Positions 53,052 through 60,386 of a DNA stretch of 64,000 bases are shown here, one piece after another. This DNA comes from Pseudoclavibacter sp. RFBB5 (lineage in GTDB: Bacteria; Actinomycetota; Actinomycetes; Actinomycetales; Microbacteriaceae). The notes under the pieces are model-generated. The model did not search any database. It was not told the DNA's origin and saw nothing but the letters and a program-made list of their open reading frames with translations. Position 1 is the first letter of the stretch; every line of letters starts with the position of its first letter. Location: positions 186,001 to 250,000 of the forward strand of contig NZ_PSTZ01000005.1 of NCBI RefSeq assembly GCF_002931555.1, in the 5' to 3' direction. The translations under genes and the position numbers were made by a program.

Positions 53052-53780
53052 TCAGCTCTCGAGTTCGCGCGCACTCACCAGGGTCGGCCCCGCAGATCGA
53101 CCGGGCCAGGCGTAGACGTCGCCTCGGAGCGGGTAGATGAGCACGGGTGCGCCGTGCTCGAGGATCGTCTCGGGAGTGCCGCTCGTCGAAGGCGTGCCAC
53201 TCATCGCGGGAGTGCCGTCCGGCGTGGACATGCCGCTCGTCTCGGGAGTCGCGCTCGTCTCGGGAATGCCGCGTGGCGCAGCAGTTCCGCTCGGCGTTGG
53301 CGTGCCGTCCGGCGTGGGCGTGCGTCTCGTCGCGGGCGCGCGCGAGACGCTCTGCTCTGTCACGCGGATGCGGTGCCAGCCGGTGCGCTCGTAGAACGGG
53401 ACGACCTCCTCTCGGCAACCGAGGTAGCCGTACTCAAGGTCCAGGTTGGCTCGCATGGCTGCTTGAGCGGCCGACATGGCCAGGTCGCCCAGCCCTCTGT
53501 CGCGGAAGCGGGCGTCGACGAGGACTCCTCCCGTGCCCGCGACGAGAACGCTGGACTCGCCGACCGTGATCTCTCGGGGCTGAAATCCGACGTGCGCCAC
53601 GACAGTCCCGGCCGCGTCGTGGACGATGGCGTGCATGGAAGCCGCCGCGTAGCCGTATGGGTGGTCGGGATCCCACGGCCCGTGCTCGTCGAGGTACTCG
53701 CGATCGAAGAGCGTCCGCAGGGCCGCGAGGTCGGCACGCGTGAGCGCCTCGTGGGCGACAACTCGCGGCGTGAAGGTCAT
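53052..53780 (-). CDS. GNAT acetyltransferase with TP-rich repeat insertion
   Basis: 242 residues. The GNAT core runs from about residue 5 to 140: VLVDARFRDRGLGDLAMSAAQ is the acetyl-CoA motif and VPFYERTGWHRI the C-terminal motif. The layout, including the closing GAPVLIYPL...GDVYAW strand, recalls AAC(2')-type aminoglycoside acetyltransferases, so an antibiotic or small-molecule substrate is possible but unproven. Residues 151-204 are an insertion of Thr-Pro-Asp/Ser-Gly-Thr repeats replacing a short loop. Transcribed away from the 13E12 HNH gene. Confidence 0.82.
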   Translation of the reverse strand: MTFTPRVVAHEALTRADLAALRTLFDREYLDEHGPWDPDHPYGYAAASMHAIVHDAAGTVVAHVGFQPREITVGESSVLVAGTGGVLVDARFRDRGLGDLAMSAAQAAMRANLDLEYGYLGCREEVVPFYERTGWHRIRVTEQSVSRAPATRRTPTPDGTPTPSGTAAPRGIPETSATPETSGMSTPDGTPAMSGTPSTSGTPETILEHGAPVLIYPLRGDVYAWPGRSAGPTLVSARELES

Positions 53781-53891
53781 CCCGTCAGCGTAGGTCGCGC
53801 GCGATTGCTGGGGCGCAGGAGCAACCGAGATCGCCTGTCTTCCGAAGGAATCACTCTTGCCATCAGGGGATATCCGTGAGCGCGAATGGTG

Positions 53892-53907
53892 TCGAAACTA
53901 GTTTCGA
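53892..53907. promoter_or_regulatory. SOS-box-like palindrome TCGAAACTAGTTTCGA
   Basis: Perfect 16-base palindrome matching the actinobacterial LexA box TCGAAC-N4-GTTCGA at all but the two symmetric inner positions. It lies 82 bases before the HNH gene and 111 before the divergent acetyltransferase gene. A -10-like TGCTACGCT (53957-53964) lies downstream. Confidence 0.5.
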
Positions 53908-53989
53908 TGTTCTTCCACAATCCCTGGTCAACGACTGGTTTCTGGTGCGGTCCAGTGCTACGCTGGTGGTGATCTTGGGGGAGGTTATC

Positions 53990-55657
53990 GTGGCATCGAA
54001 GTTCGAGCAGGAGTCGCATCGCCAGTCGTCAGTGGAGACGGCTGTGGTCGATGCGCTGCTCGAGGCGCGGTGTCAGTTGGCGGGGTTTCCGGATGCGGAG
54101 ATCGTGGTCGCGTTGCGGGAGTTGGCGGCTCGTCGGCGTGTGTTGGATGCGGCGTTGGTGGAGGTCGCTGGGGAGTTGCTGCGGCGGGAGGATGAGTCGC
54201 CGCGTGCGGAGTCGGTGGCGCGGAAGTCGGGGTTTCGGAACCTGACGGCGATGGTGGAGCAGGTGCTTGCGGTGCGGCCGTTCGAGGCGAGCACGCTGGT
54301 GCGGGTGGCGGCGGCGACGCGGGAGCGGCTGAGCGTCACGGGCGAGCCGATCCCGGCGAAGTATCCGGCCGTATCGAAAGCGGTCGGGTCAGCGGTCATG
54401 TCGATCGCGCAGGCGTCGGCGATCACGAAGGGCCTGGACCAAACCGGGAACCGCGTGGGCGTCGGCGAGCTCGAGCGGGCCGAAATGGAGCTGGTCGCGT
54501 CGGCGTGCGGGGTGAACCCGGAAGACGAACAACCAGCCGTGCCGAAGGTGCTGGAGGTGCAGGCGGCGACGTGGGTGTCGTACCTGGACCCGGACGGTGA
54601 CGAGCCGCGGGCCGACAAGATCGCCGAGGAACGCGGGCTGTGGATCTCCCGGCGCAGCGACGGCGCGGTCACCGGGAAGTTCGTGGCGACGCCCGAGCAG
54701 GGCGAGCAGCTGCTGTCGGTGTTCGATGCGCTGCTCTCGCCGCGGCGCAGGGTGGAGTTCCCGGCGGCGTCCGAGTGCGGGGAACCCCTCGCCCCAGCCC
54801 TCGGTCCGGATGGATTCCCGTCAACTACCGACAGCGACGGCCACAGCTTTGGTGGCGTAATCAACGCGCTCAGCGACAGCGACAGCCGCGGCCGAGCCGG
54901 AGTGGGAACCGGAGGCGGAATCCCCGGCGAGGAGAGGGACGTGGGCGGGGACGCTGACCTCGACGTTGAGGTTCCGCTCGTGGATCCGCGGTCGATCGAG
55001 CAGCAGCGGATCGACGCGCTCACGATGCTCGTCCGCGCCTACGCCGAGTCACCAGACGCGCCCAGAACCGGCGGGGAAGCCCCCACCGTCATCATCGTGA
55101 CCACCGAAGCCGGCATCGTCGGAACAGCGGAACGTCCCGAAGACGTCCCCCACCTGGAGCGCACCGGGGAACCCATCCCGCCGAGCGTCGCCGCGCAGCT
55201 GATGTGCGACAGCTTCATCCGCGTCGCGACCCGCAGCAGCGCCGGGGAGATCCTCGACCTCGGCCGCAAGCAGCGACTCTTCACCACCGCCCAACGCCGA
55301 GCCATCGCGATCCGAGACCGGCAATGCCGGGCCCCCGGCTGCAGCGCACCCGTGCGCTGGTGCGAAGTGCACCACGCGCAGCCCTGGAGCGAAGGCGGAC
55401 CCACCGACGCGAAACACGGCATCCTGCTCTGCTCCTTCCACCACCACGAAGTCCACCGGGGACGGCTCGTCCTCACCAACGGCAACAACGGCAGCAACGG
55501 ACGCAACGGCAACAACAGCAACGGCAACGGCAGCAGCGGACGCTGGCACGTCGTCCCCGCCCTCGGACATCACGCCCCACGCAGAACCGCCCGCCGCGGC
55601 AGCTACACCACCAGCAGCGTCCCAACCGCACGCCCCGCAATCAACCGAAGACCCTGA
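53990..55657 (+). CDS. 13E12-family DUF222/HNH endonuclease-like protein
   Basis: 555 residues from a GTG with an excellent GGGGGAGG 6 bases before it. The N-terminal helical DUF222 domain (about 10-260) is followed by a variable low-complexity linker (about 268-345) and a C-terminal HNH domain: CRAPGCSAPVRWCEVHHAQPW, then GGPTDAKHGILLCSFHHHEVH. The tail is an Asn/Gly/Ser-rich repeat. Multicopy 13E12 proteins are typical of actinobacteria and some are LexA-regulated. The first third uses G-rich codons (GTG, TTG, CGG), the rest C-rich ones. The last six codons lie in the first unit of a 17-bp repeat array. Confidence 0.92.
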   Translation: MASKFEQESHRQSSVETAVVDALLEARCQLAGFPDAEIVVALRELAARRRVLDAALVEVAGELLRREDESPRAESVARKSGFRNLTAMVEQVLAVRPFEASTLVRVAAATRERLSVTGEPIPAKYPAVSKAVGSAVMSIAQASAITKGLDQTGNRVGVGELERAEMELVASACGVNPEDEQPAVPKVLEVQAATWVSYLDPDGDEPRADKIAEERGLWISRRSDGAVTGKFVATPEQGEQLLSVFDALLSPRRRVEFPAASECGEPLAPALGPDGFPSTTDSDGHSFGGVINALSDSDSRGRAGVGTGGGIPGEERDVGGDADLDVEVPLVDPRSIEQQRIDALTMLVRAYAESPDAPRTGGEAPTVIIVTTEAGIVGTAERPEDVPHLERTGEPIPPSVAAQLMCDSFIRVATRSSAGEILDLGRKQRLFTTAQRRAIAIRDRQCRAPGCSAPVRWCEVHHAQPWSEGGPTDAKHGILLCSFHHHEVHRGRLVLTNGNNGSNGRNGNNSNGNGSSGRWHVVPALGHHAPRRTARRGSYTTSSVPTARPAINRRP

Positions 55658-55860
55658 TCAACCGAAGACCCTGATGAACCGAAGACCCTGACCAGCCGAT
55701 GACCTTGACCAACCGATGACTCTGATCAACCGAGGACCTCAACCAGTCGAGGACCCTGACCAGCCGATGACCGTGTTCAACCGAAGACCTTGATCAACCG
55801 AGGACCCTGACCAGCCGATGACCGTGATCAAGCGAAGGCCCTGATCAACCGAGGACCCTG
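55640..55860. repeat. 13 tandem copies of a 17-bp repeat
   Basis: Exactly 221 bases made of 13 contiguous 17-base units with consensus ATCAACCGAAGACCCTG; units 1 and 2 are identical, others differ at 1-6 positions (common variants ACCAGCCGATGACC.TG and ATCAACCGAGGACCCTG). The first unit encodes the end of the HNH protein (INRRP and stop). As 17 is not a multiple of 3, the array is not coding. There are no spacers, so it is not CRISPR. Confidence 0.95.
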
Positions 55861-55936
55861 AAGCCTCCCGTGTGGCAGGCTCAGTTCTCCGCGGGCCTGG
55901 CGCGGAACATCGAAAGGTCGGCGCCGAAACGCGAAA

Positions 55937-55969
55937 GTGCCGCCGAGATCACGAAGACCAGGGCGGCAC
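55937..55969 (-). terminator. Possible terminator of the 45-residue membrane protein gene
   Basis: Arms GTGCCGCC (55937-55944) and GGCGGCAC (55962-55969) pair perfectly; on the minus strand the stem is followed by TTTCG. It lies 48 bases beyond the small gene. The remaining bases of 55861-56017 hold nothing I recognise. Confidence 0.5.
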
Positions 55970-56017
55970 CGGTTGCTGTCCAATTCCGCTCGGAAGGAGC
56001 GGCGTGCAGCAGCGCGA

Positions 56018-56155
56018 CTAGAGCTGCGGCTGACGAGTGTTGTAGCCGAAGCGCGTGGGGCGCTGCGCATAGCCGTCCTTGCGGACAGCGCGGACAGTCT
56101 CAGCGGCGAAGGCGACAACCGCCACAACCCCGATACCAATAACAAGAAGTTCCAT
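56018..56155 (-). CDS. Mini membrane protein A (DGY...RP...TRQP tail)
   Basis: 45 residues: MELLVIGIGVVAVVAFAAE helix, then a basic cytosolic-type tail RKDGYAQRP and YNTRQP. A strong GGAGGTGG precedes the ATG. Clearly paralogous to the 48-residue protein at 58648-58794: same MEL start, same VIGI helix entry, same RDGY/RKDGY, RP and Y(N/D)(T/S)RQP elements. Both genes also share ACGGAGGTGG(A/C)CC before the start and GCGATTGGAT further up. Function unknown; small size and tail suggest a regulator or stabiliser of a membrane complex. Lies downstream of the MocR-HAD pair. Confidence 0.75.
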   Translation of the reverse strand: MELLVIGIGVVAVVAFAAETVRAVRKDGYAQRPTRFGYNTRQPQL

Positions 56156-56240
56156 GGGTCCACCTCCGTGATCTGCCGGCGGATGCCGGATATTGCAATC
56201 CAATCGCATCCGCCCGGGCGTGTCGCGGTCCACTCGGGGG

Positions 56241-57080
56241 TCAGTGGACTGGTCGCGCCGCATCAATCTGCGCCTCGAGCCACGCCCCGAGCCACTCCTC
56301 GAGGAAGACCGCAACCCCATCGTCAATGTTGCTCGGAATCACCGACTCGACCACCGCGAGCGCCTCGGCCCGCGCGTTCGCCACCGCGATCGGATGGCCG
56401 ACCACCTCGAACGCCGGCAGATCGTTGTAGTTGTCGCCGAAGTAATACAGGTCCTCGGAACCAACCCCCAGCTGCTGCGCAACAGCAAGCAGGCCAGTGC
56501 CCTTCGAACAGTCCGCGTTCGCGATCTCCAAGTAGGTGTCCTTCGACCGGTAGCTCACAACACCGGAACGCGCACCAAGCGCCACCTCAAGCGCATCCAC
56601 CAGCGCCGGAGCACCCATGCACATGATCTTGTGCGGAGGAGTCGCATCCACCTCCCCAGACGCGACGAACTCCAACGCCGAAGTCGCCTCCGGGTGCACC
56701 CACGTGTGCGTGCGCTCCCGCTCGGTCCACTCGTCCTCGTTCCAGGCGTACCAGTGCTCACCGGCGAAGAAACTCGCATGCAACCCGGACGCCTCGCAGT
56801 GATCGGCGACGAACCGCGCATCCGCGGGCGCGATCGGCACATCATGCTGCACCTCACCGCTCCCCGAGAGCACCAGCCCGCCGTTGTACGCCACCAAAGG
56901 CGACCCGATACCGCCGTACAGGCGCTCGAGCACCCTCATCGACTCGGGGGGCCTCGACGAACAGAGCACGAAGTGGTGGCCGGCGGCCCGAACCGCCGAG
57001 ATCGCCTCGATCGTCCTGGACGAAAGAGTCCGCTGCGCGCTCAGCAAGGTGCCGTCGATGTCGCTGATGAAGAGAGCCAT
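56241..57080 (-). CDS. HAD-superfamily hydrolase (Cof type)
   Basis: 279-residue Cof/YbiV-like phosphatase. Motif I DIDGTLLS supplies the nucleophile Asp7 and Asp9; motif II is in the VLCSSRPP strand; a C2 cap occupies the middle; KGTGLLAV supplies the motif III Lys and YFGDNYNDLPAFEVVG the motif IV Asp pair. Likely dephosphorylates a sugar phosphate or pyridoxal phosphate in the cytosol. The latter would suit its neighbour, a PLP-binding MocR-type regulator 3 bases upstream in the same operon. Confidence 0.92.
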   Translation of the reverse strand: MALFISDIDGTLLSAQRTLSSRTIEAISAVRAAGHHFVLCSSRPPESMRVLERLYGGIGSPLVAYNGGLVLSGSGEVQHDVPIAPADARFVADHCEASGLHASFFAGEHWYAWNEDEWTERERTHTWVHPEATSALEFVASGEVDATPPHKIMCMGAPALVDALEVALGARSGVVSYRSKDTYLEIANADCSKGTGLLAVAQQLGVGSEDLYYFGDNYNDLPAFEVVGHPIAVANARAEALAVVESVIPSNIDDGVAVFLEEWLGAWLEAQIDAARPVH

Positions 57081-57083
57081 GGA

Positions 57084-58550
57084 CTACACCATCTCAGGAA
57101 GACGCGTATCCGCCATCGTCCGGACGTCACGAACCGACAGCTGCGCCCACGCATCAGCAAGCATCCGAGTGCCCGCCTCCAGGTCAGCGATCGGCGCCGT
57201 GAACGGCACCCGCAGGAACCGCTCCAGGCTCCCATCGATCGAGAACTTCGGCCCAGCGACCAGCGCCAACCCGCGCGCCTCCGACAGCGACGTCATGGCG
57301 GAGCTCGCCGACTGCGCGAGATGCACCCACATCGACAAGCCACCATCAGGCAGAGGCACGTGCCACTCCGGCAGATGCAAGCTCAGCGCCTCATGCAGTG
57401 CGTCCCGGTGGCGACGCATCTGCTCGCGGCGCCGCGGCAGCAGCTCGGGCAGGGCCCGCACGATCCGCTCCGCAAGAAGCTGCTCGATCTGCGGCGTCCC
57501 AAGATCACCCGCGGGGCGCGCCTGCACGAACCGGCGAATCAGGGCCGCATCGGCCCGGATCCAGCCGATGCGCAGGCCAGCCCAAGCGGCCTTGCTCAGC
57601 GACCCGACCGTCACGACCCCCGAACCGGAGAACGGCGACGCCCCCCGCGCGTGGCGCGCAAAGGGGCCGTCGTCCCACGGCCGGTCGATGGACAGGTCAG
57701 CGGTCGTCTCGTCCACGATCAGAATCGTGCCAGCCGCACGCGCCGCCTCCGTCACGCGCACGCGATCCTCGGGCCGCATCGACGCCCCCGTCGGATTATG
57801 GAAGTCCGGGATCAGGTACGCGAGCGCCGGACGCATGCGCTCGATCGTCTCGACCAGATGATCGATCTCCCACCCGCCCGTCGTGACCGGAGTCGCGATG
57901 AGCCGTGCGCCCGCCCGCCGCATCGCCTCGTAGGCGTGCGGATACGTGGGCGACTCCACGAGCACCACGTCCGACCGCGTGAGCAGCGTGTGCGCCGTCA
58001 ACGAGATCGCGTGCTGCGCACCCATCGTCACGATGATCTGGTCTGCCGTCGTCGGAAGACCCCGCGCCGTGTACCGGTCCGCGATAGCCGACCGCAGCGA
58101 CAGCGTTCCCAGGAGGTCGAAACCCGGGGCCGCGAGCGCGAGCGGCATCGAGCTCGACGCGTCCGCGATGATCTCCGCGAGCCCCTCGACCGGTGGCGGC
58201 ACCGCCCGCGCGAAGTCCACGCCGAAGTTCTCACCCTCCCCAGTCGGACGGTAGTCCTGCCGACCGAGCCGGGGGAGCGTCACACGACTCCCGGACCCCT
58301 GGCGGCTCAGCACGTGCCCGCTGTCGCGCAGCGACTGATACGCGGCCACGATCGTCGTGCGGCTCCGGCCGGACTGCACCGCAAGCTCCCGCTCGGACGG
58401 CAGGCGAGTGCCGACCGGAATGCGCCCGTCGACGATCAGCAGGCGGATGCGCTCGGCCAGAGCCTCGTACGCCGCCGAATCGTCGCGCAGCTCACCCGCC
58501 AACGACAGCAGGGTGCGGGCAGAGATACGAGAACCAGACGTTGACTCCAT
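57084..58550 (-). CDS. MocR/PdxR-type regulator (GntR HTH fused to aminotransferase fold)
   Basis: 488 residues. N-terminal GntR winged helix (AYEALAERIRLLIVDGRIPVGTRLPSERELAVQSGRSRTTIVAAYQSL, about 25-80), then a fold-type I aminotransferase domain with the PLP lysine in VGSLSKAAWAGLRIGW. Such proteins act as PLP- or amino-acid-responsive regulators; PdxR controls vitamin B6 synthesis. The ATG at 58550 lies 6 bases after CATACT and has no ribosome site, so a leaderless transcript is likely. Divergent from mini membrane protein B; the 97-base gap holds a CCAAT/ATTGG element. Confidence 0.92.
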   Translation of the reverse strand: MESTSGSRISARTLLSLAGELRDDSAAYEALAERIRLLIVDGRIPVGTRLPSERELAVQSGRSRTTIVAAYQSLRDSGHVLSRQGSGSRVTLPRLGRQDYRPTGEGENFGVDFARAVPPPVEGLAEIIADASSSMPLALAAPGFDLLGTLSLRSAIADRYTARGLPTTADQIIVTMGAQHAISLTAHTLLTRSDVVLVESPTYPHAYEAMRRAGARLIATPVTTGGWEIDHLVETIERMRPALAYLIPDFHNPTGASMRPEDRVRVTEAARAAGTILIVDETTADLSIDRPWDDGPFARHARGASPFSGSGVVTVGSLSKAAWAGLRIGWIRADAALIRRFVQARPAGDLGTPQIEQLLAERIVRALPELLPRRREQMRRHRDALHEALSLHLPEWHVPLPDGGLSMWVHLAQSASSAMTSLSEARGLALVAGPKFSIDGSLERFLRVPFTAPIADLEAGTRMLADAWAQLSVRDVRTMADTRLPEMV

Positions 58551-58585
58551 GGATCCAGTATGCGCGAAGTGGACCGCGACGGCCA

Positions 58586-58605
58586 GACCAATACAGCGAT
58601 TGGAT
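58586..58605. promoter_or_regulatory. Putative MocR operator GACCAATACA-GCGATTGGAT
   Basis: CCAAT-acagcg-ATTGG is a perfect 5-base dyad between the MocR gene and mini protein B. Its right half GCGATTGGAT recurs on the minus strand at 56198-56207 before mini protein A, and its left half GACCAATACA recurs at 58909-58918 before the CPBP gene. Three occurrences near three genes around one regulator suggest a shared binding element. Confidence 0.5.
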
Positions 58606-58647
58606 GTGCCCATCCGCACGACTCGCGCACCATCACGGAGGTGGCCC

Positions 58648-58794
58648 ATGGAACTCAGCCCGCTCATCGTCATCGGGATCATCGTCGCCCTCATCGCTGC
58701 AGCCGGGGTGGCAGCCACCCTCGTCGTCATGATGCGGGACGGCTACCGGGCGCGCCCACTGCAGTCCAATTACGACTCGCGCCAGCCGCTCTAG
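58648..58794 (+). CDS. Mini membrane protein B (DGY...RP...SRQP tail)
   Basis: 48 residues: MELSPLIVIGIIVALIAAAG helix followed by MMRDGYRARP and NYDSRQPL. Preceded by GGAGGTGG. Paralogue of the 45-residue protein at 56018-56155 (see there); the helix differs but both ends are conserved, suggesting that the Arg/Tyr/Pro tail is the functional part. Divergent from the MocR gene, 149 bases before the CPBP gene. Confidence 0.78.
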   Translation: MELSPLIVIGIIVALIAAAGVAATLVVMMRDGYRARPLQSNYDSRQPL

Positions 58795-58943
58795 TCAGCC
58801 CGCGCTCACGACCCGGCCGGCGCCCGGCCACGACCCACGCGCTCGAACCAGTTCACGACCGACGCCAACGACTCGGCCCTCGTGCCCCCGCCCGTGATGC
58901 GACGTCGCGACCAATACACTGGCCGCAAGCTGGGGGAGGCGGC

Positions 58944-59843
58944 ATGGCAGGCGCAGAGCACGGACGGCGGCGAGTTGCGACCCTCGGCCGAGGGGTCGCA
59001 ACCGCTCGAGCCCTGGTGGCTGCCGCCGTCATGGCGACCGGCCTCGTGGTCTCCACCGAGGTCTCGTCGTTCCTCTTCGGGGTCGACGCGACCGCCGCGA
59101 GCGGGTTCGGATCCCGAGTGCTCGTGGCGTGCTGCGTCACGCTCATCGTCGTCGGCGTCATCCTGCTCCTTCGGCGTCGGTGGGATCGCCGATCGCTCGC
59201 CGGCATCGGGCTCACGGGCCTCCGGGCCGACGCCTCCGGGTTCGCCCTCGGCCTCGGCACCCTCGTCGCCGCCGGCCTCGCCATGCTCCTGGCGCTCGAG
59301 GTCACCGGCGTCGTGAGCCTCATCGCCATCGACCCCGTGCGACTCCTCGGGTTCCTCGCCACCAACACCGTCGTCGCGCTCCTCCTCGAAGCCGTCCCGG
59401 AGGAACTCGCGATCCGCGGCTACGCGCTCACGAACCTCCGCGATGCCTTCCCGCCCGCCCCGGCAGCCCTCCTCAACATCGCGACGTTCCTCGTCGTCCC
59501 GATTCTGGCCATCACGCTCCAAGGTGCCCTCGCAGCAGCTCGCGGGACGGGCGACGAGGTCCTGCTGGCGCCGGCGGGCGAGGACCCCATCGTCTACTAC
59601 ACGATGCTCACCGCCTTCGGATACCTCCTGATCTGCGCGCGCGACGCCACCGCATCCGCCACCGTCTGGACGAGCATCGGCGCCCACCTCGGGTGGCTCA
59701 CCATGAACCGCCTCGTGCTCGGCGGCGAGAGCGTCCGGTACGAGATGGACGACCTCGGCATGCTGCTCTTCTTCGCCGGCTACGCGACCATCTCGGTCAT
59801 CGCCTTCAGCTGGCTGCGACGACGCCACAGCGCTGCCAGGTGA
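58944..59843 (+). CDS. CPBP-family intramembrane protease-like protein
   Basis: 299 residues with about eight helices from the ATG at 58944 (preceded by GGGGGAGG). The CAAX-protease/bacteriocin-processing motif EExxxR is present as PEELAIRGY (Glu153, Glu154, Arg158), and a downstream GAHLGW supplies a His. Members cleave membrane proteins or protect against bacteriocins. GACCAATACA, found also in the MocR region, lies 26 bases upstream, hinting at shared control. Confidence 0.83.
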   Translation: MAGAEHGRRRVATLGRGVATARALVAAAVMATGLVVSTEVSSFLFGVDATAASGFGSRVLVACCVTLIVVGVILLLRRRWDRRSLAGIGLTGLRADASGFALGLGTLVAAGLAMLLALEVTGVVSLIAIDPVRLLGFLATNTVVALLLEAVPEELAIRGYALTNLRDAFPPAPAALLNIATFLVVPILAITLQGALAAARGTGDEVLLAPAGEDPIVYYTMLTAFGYLLICARDATASATVWTSIGAHLGWLTMNRLVLGGESVRYEMDDLGMLLFFAGYATISVIAFSWLRRRHSAAR

Positions 59844-59941
59844 GACGGCCGCCAGCAACGACGGCGCCACGCATGATGGCCGCCAGGTAGGGCAGCCACC
59901 GGGTACGACGTCCGCGAGTCGCGCTGCTGGAAGCCCACAGG

Positions 59942-60009
59942 GCCGCGGTGAAGCAAGAGCCGCGGTGAGGCAGGGGCCGAGGTGCATCAGGGGTGGAGGT
60001 GAAGCGGGC
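59942..60009. repeat. Four tandem copies of a 17-bp repeat
   Basis: Units at 59942, 59959, 59976 and 59993, consensus GCCGCGGTGAAGCAGGG. Read on the minus strand the third unit matches the 55640 repeat at 12 of 17 positions. They lie in the 219-base gap between the convergent CPBP and azlD genes, which has no other feature. Confidence 0.7.
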
Positions 60010-60062
60010 CGTCGAGATGGCTCAGGGGCGCGAGCGCGAGCGCCGGCCGTGCGGGTGATCGT

Positions 60063-60386
60063 CTAGAAGAGGTTCACGAGCACGACGAAGGTTGCCGTCC
60101 CGAGCCCGACGCTGAGCAGTGTCCTGCGCCCGAACCCCAGGTGCACGCCGATCGTCACGGCAAGCGCAATCGCCGCCCACAAGGATGTGCGCGGCTCGAC
60201 GGCGAAATCGCTGAAGGTGACCACCGCGAGGATCGCGAGGATCCCCGCGGGCATCCACACGGCAAGCCGCTGCACCGTCTTCGAATCGCGCAACGGCTTG
60301 AGCGCCGCGAACGGCACCGCGCGCAGCGCGAACGTGATGCCACCGCAGACGGCGAGCGCCCCGACGAACCACCACACGTCAGACAT
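60063..60386 (-). CDS. azlD: AzlD-type small subunit of branched-chain amino acid exporter
   Basis: 107 residues with three or four short helices and the family segment ITFALRAVPFAALKPLRDS near the N-terminus. AzlD pairs with AzlC to export branched-chain amino acids (or azaleucine). Its start overlaps the azlC end by 8 bases. Confidence 0.9.
   Translation of the reverse strand: MSDVWWFVGALAVCGGITFALRAVPFAALKPLRDSKTVQRLAVWMPAGILAILAVVTFSDFAVEPRTSLWAAIALAVTIGVHLGFGRRTLLSVGLGTATFVVLVNLF

Noticed and set aside
55640-55860. CRISPR array
   Set aside because: Units are contiguous with no unique spacers, vary in sequence, and no cas gene is nearby.
55640-55860. Replication origin iterons
   Set aside because: No rep or dnaA gene and no AT-rich unwinding region adjoins the repeats.
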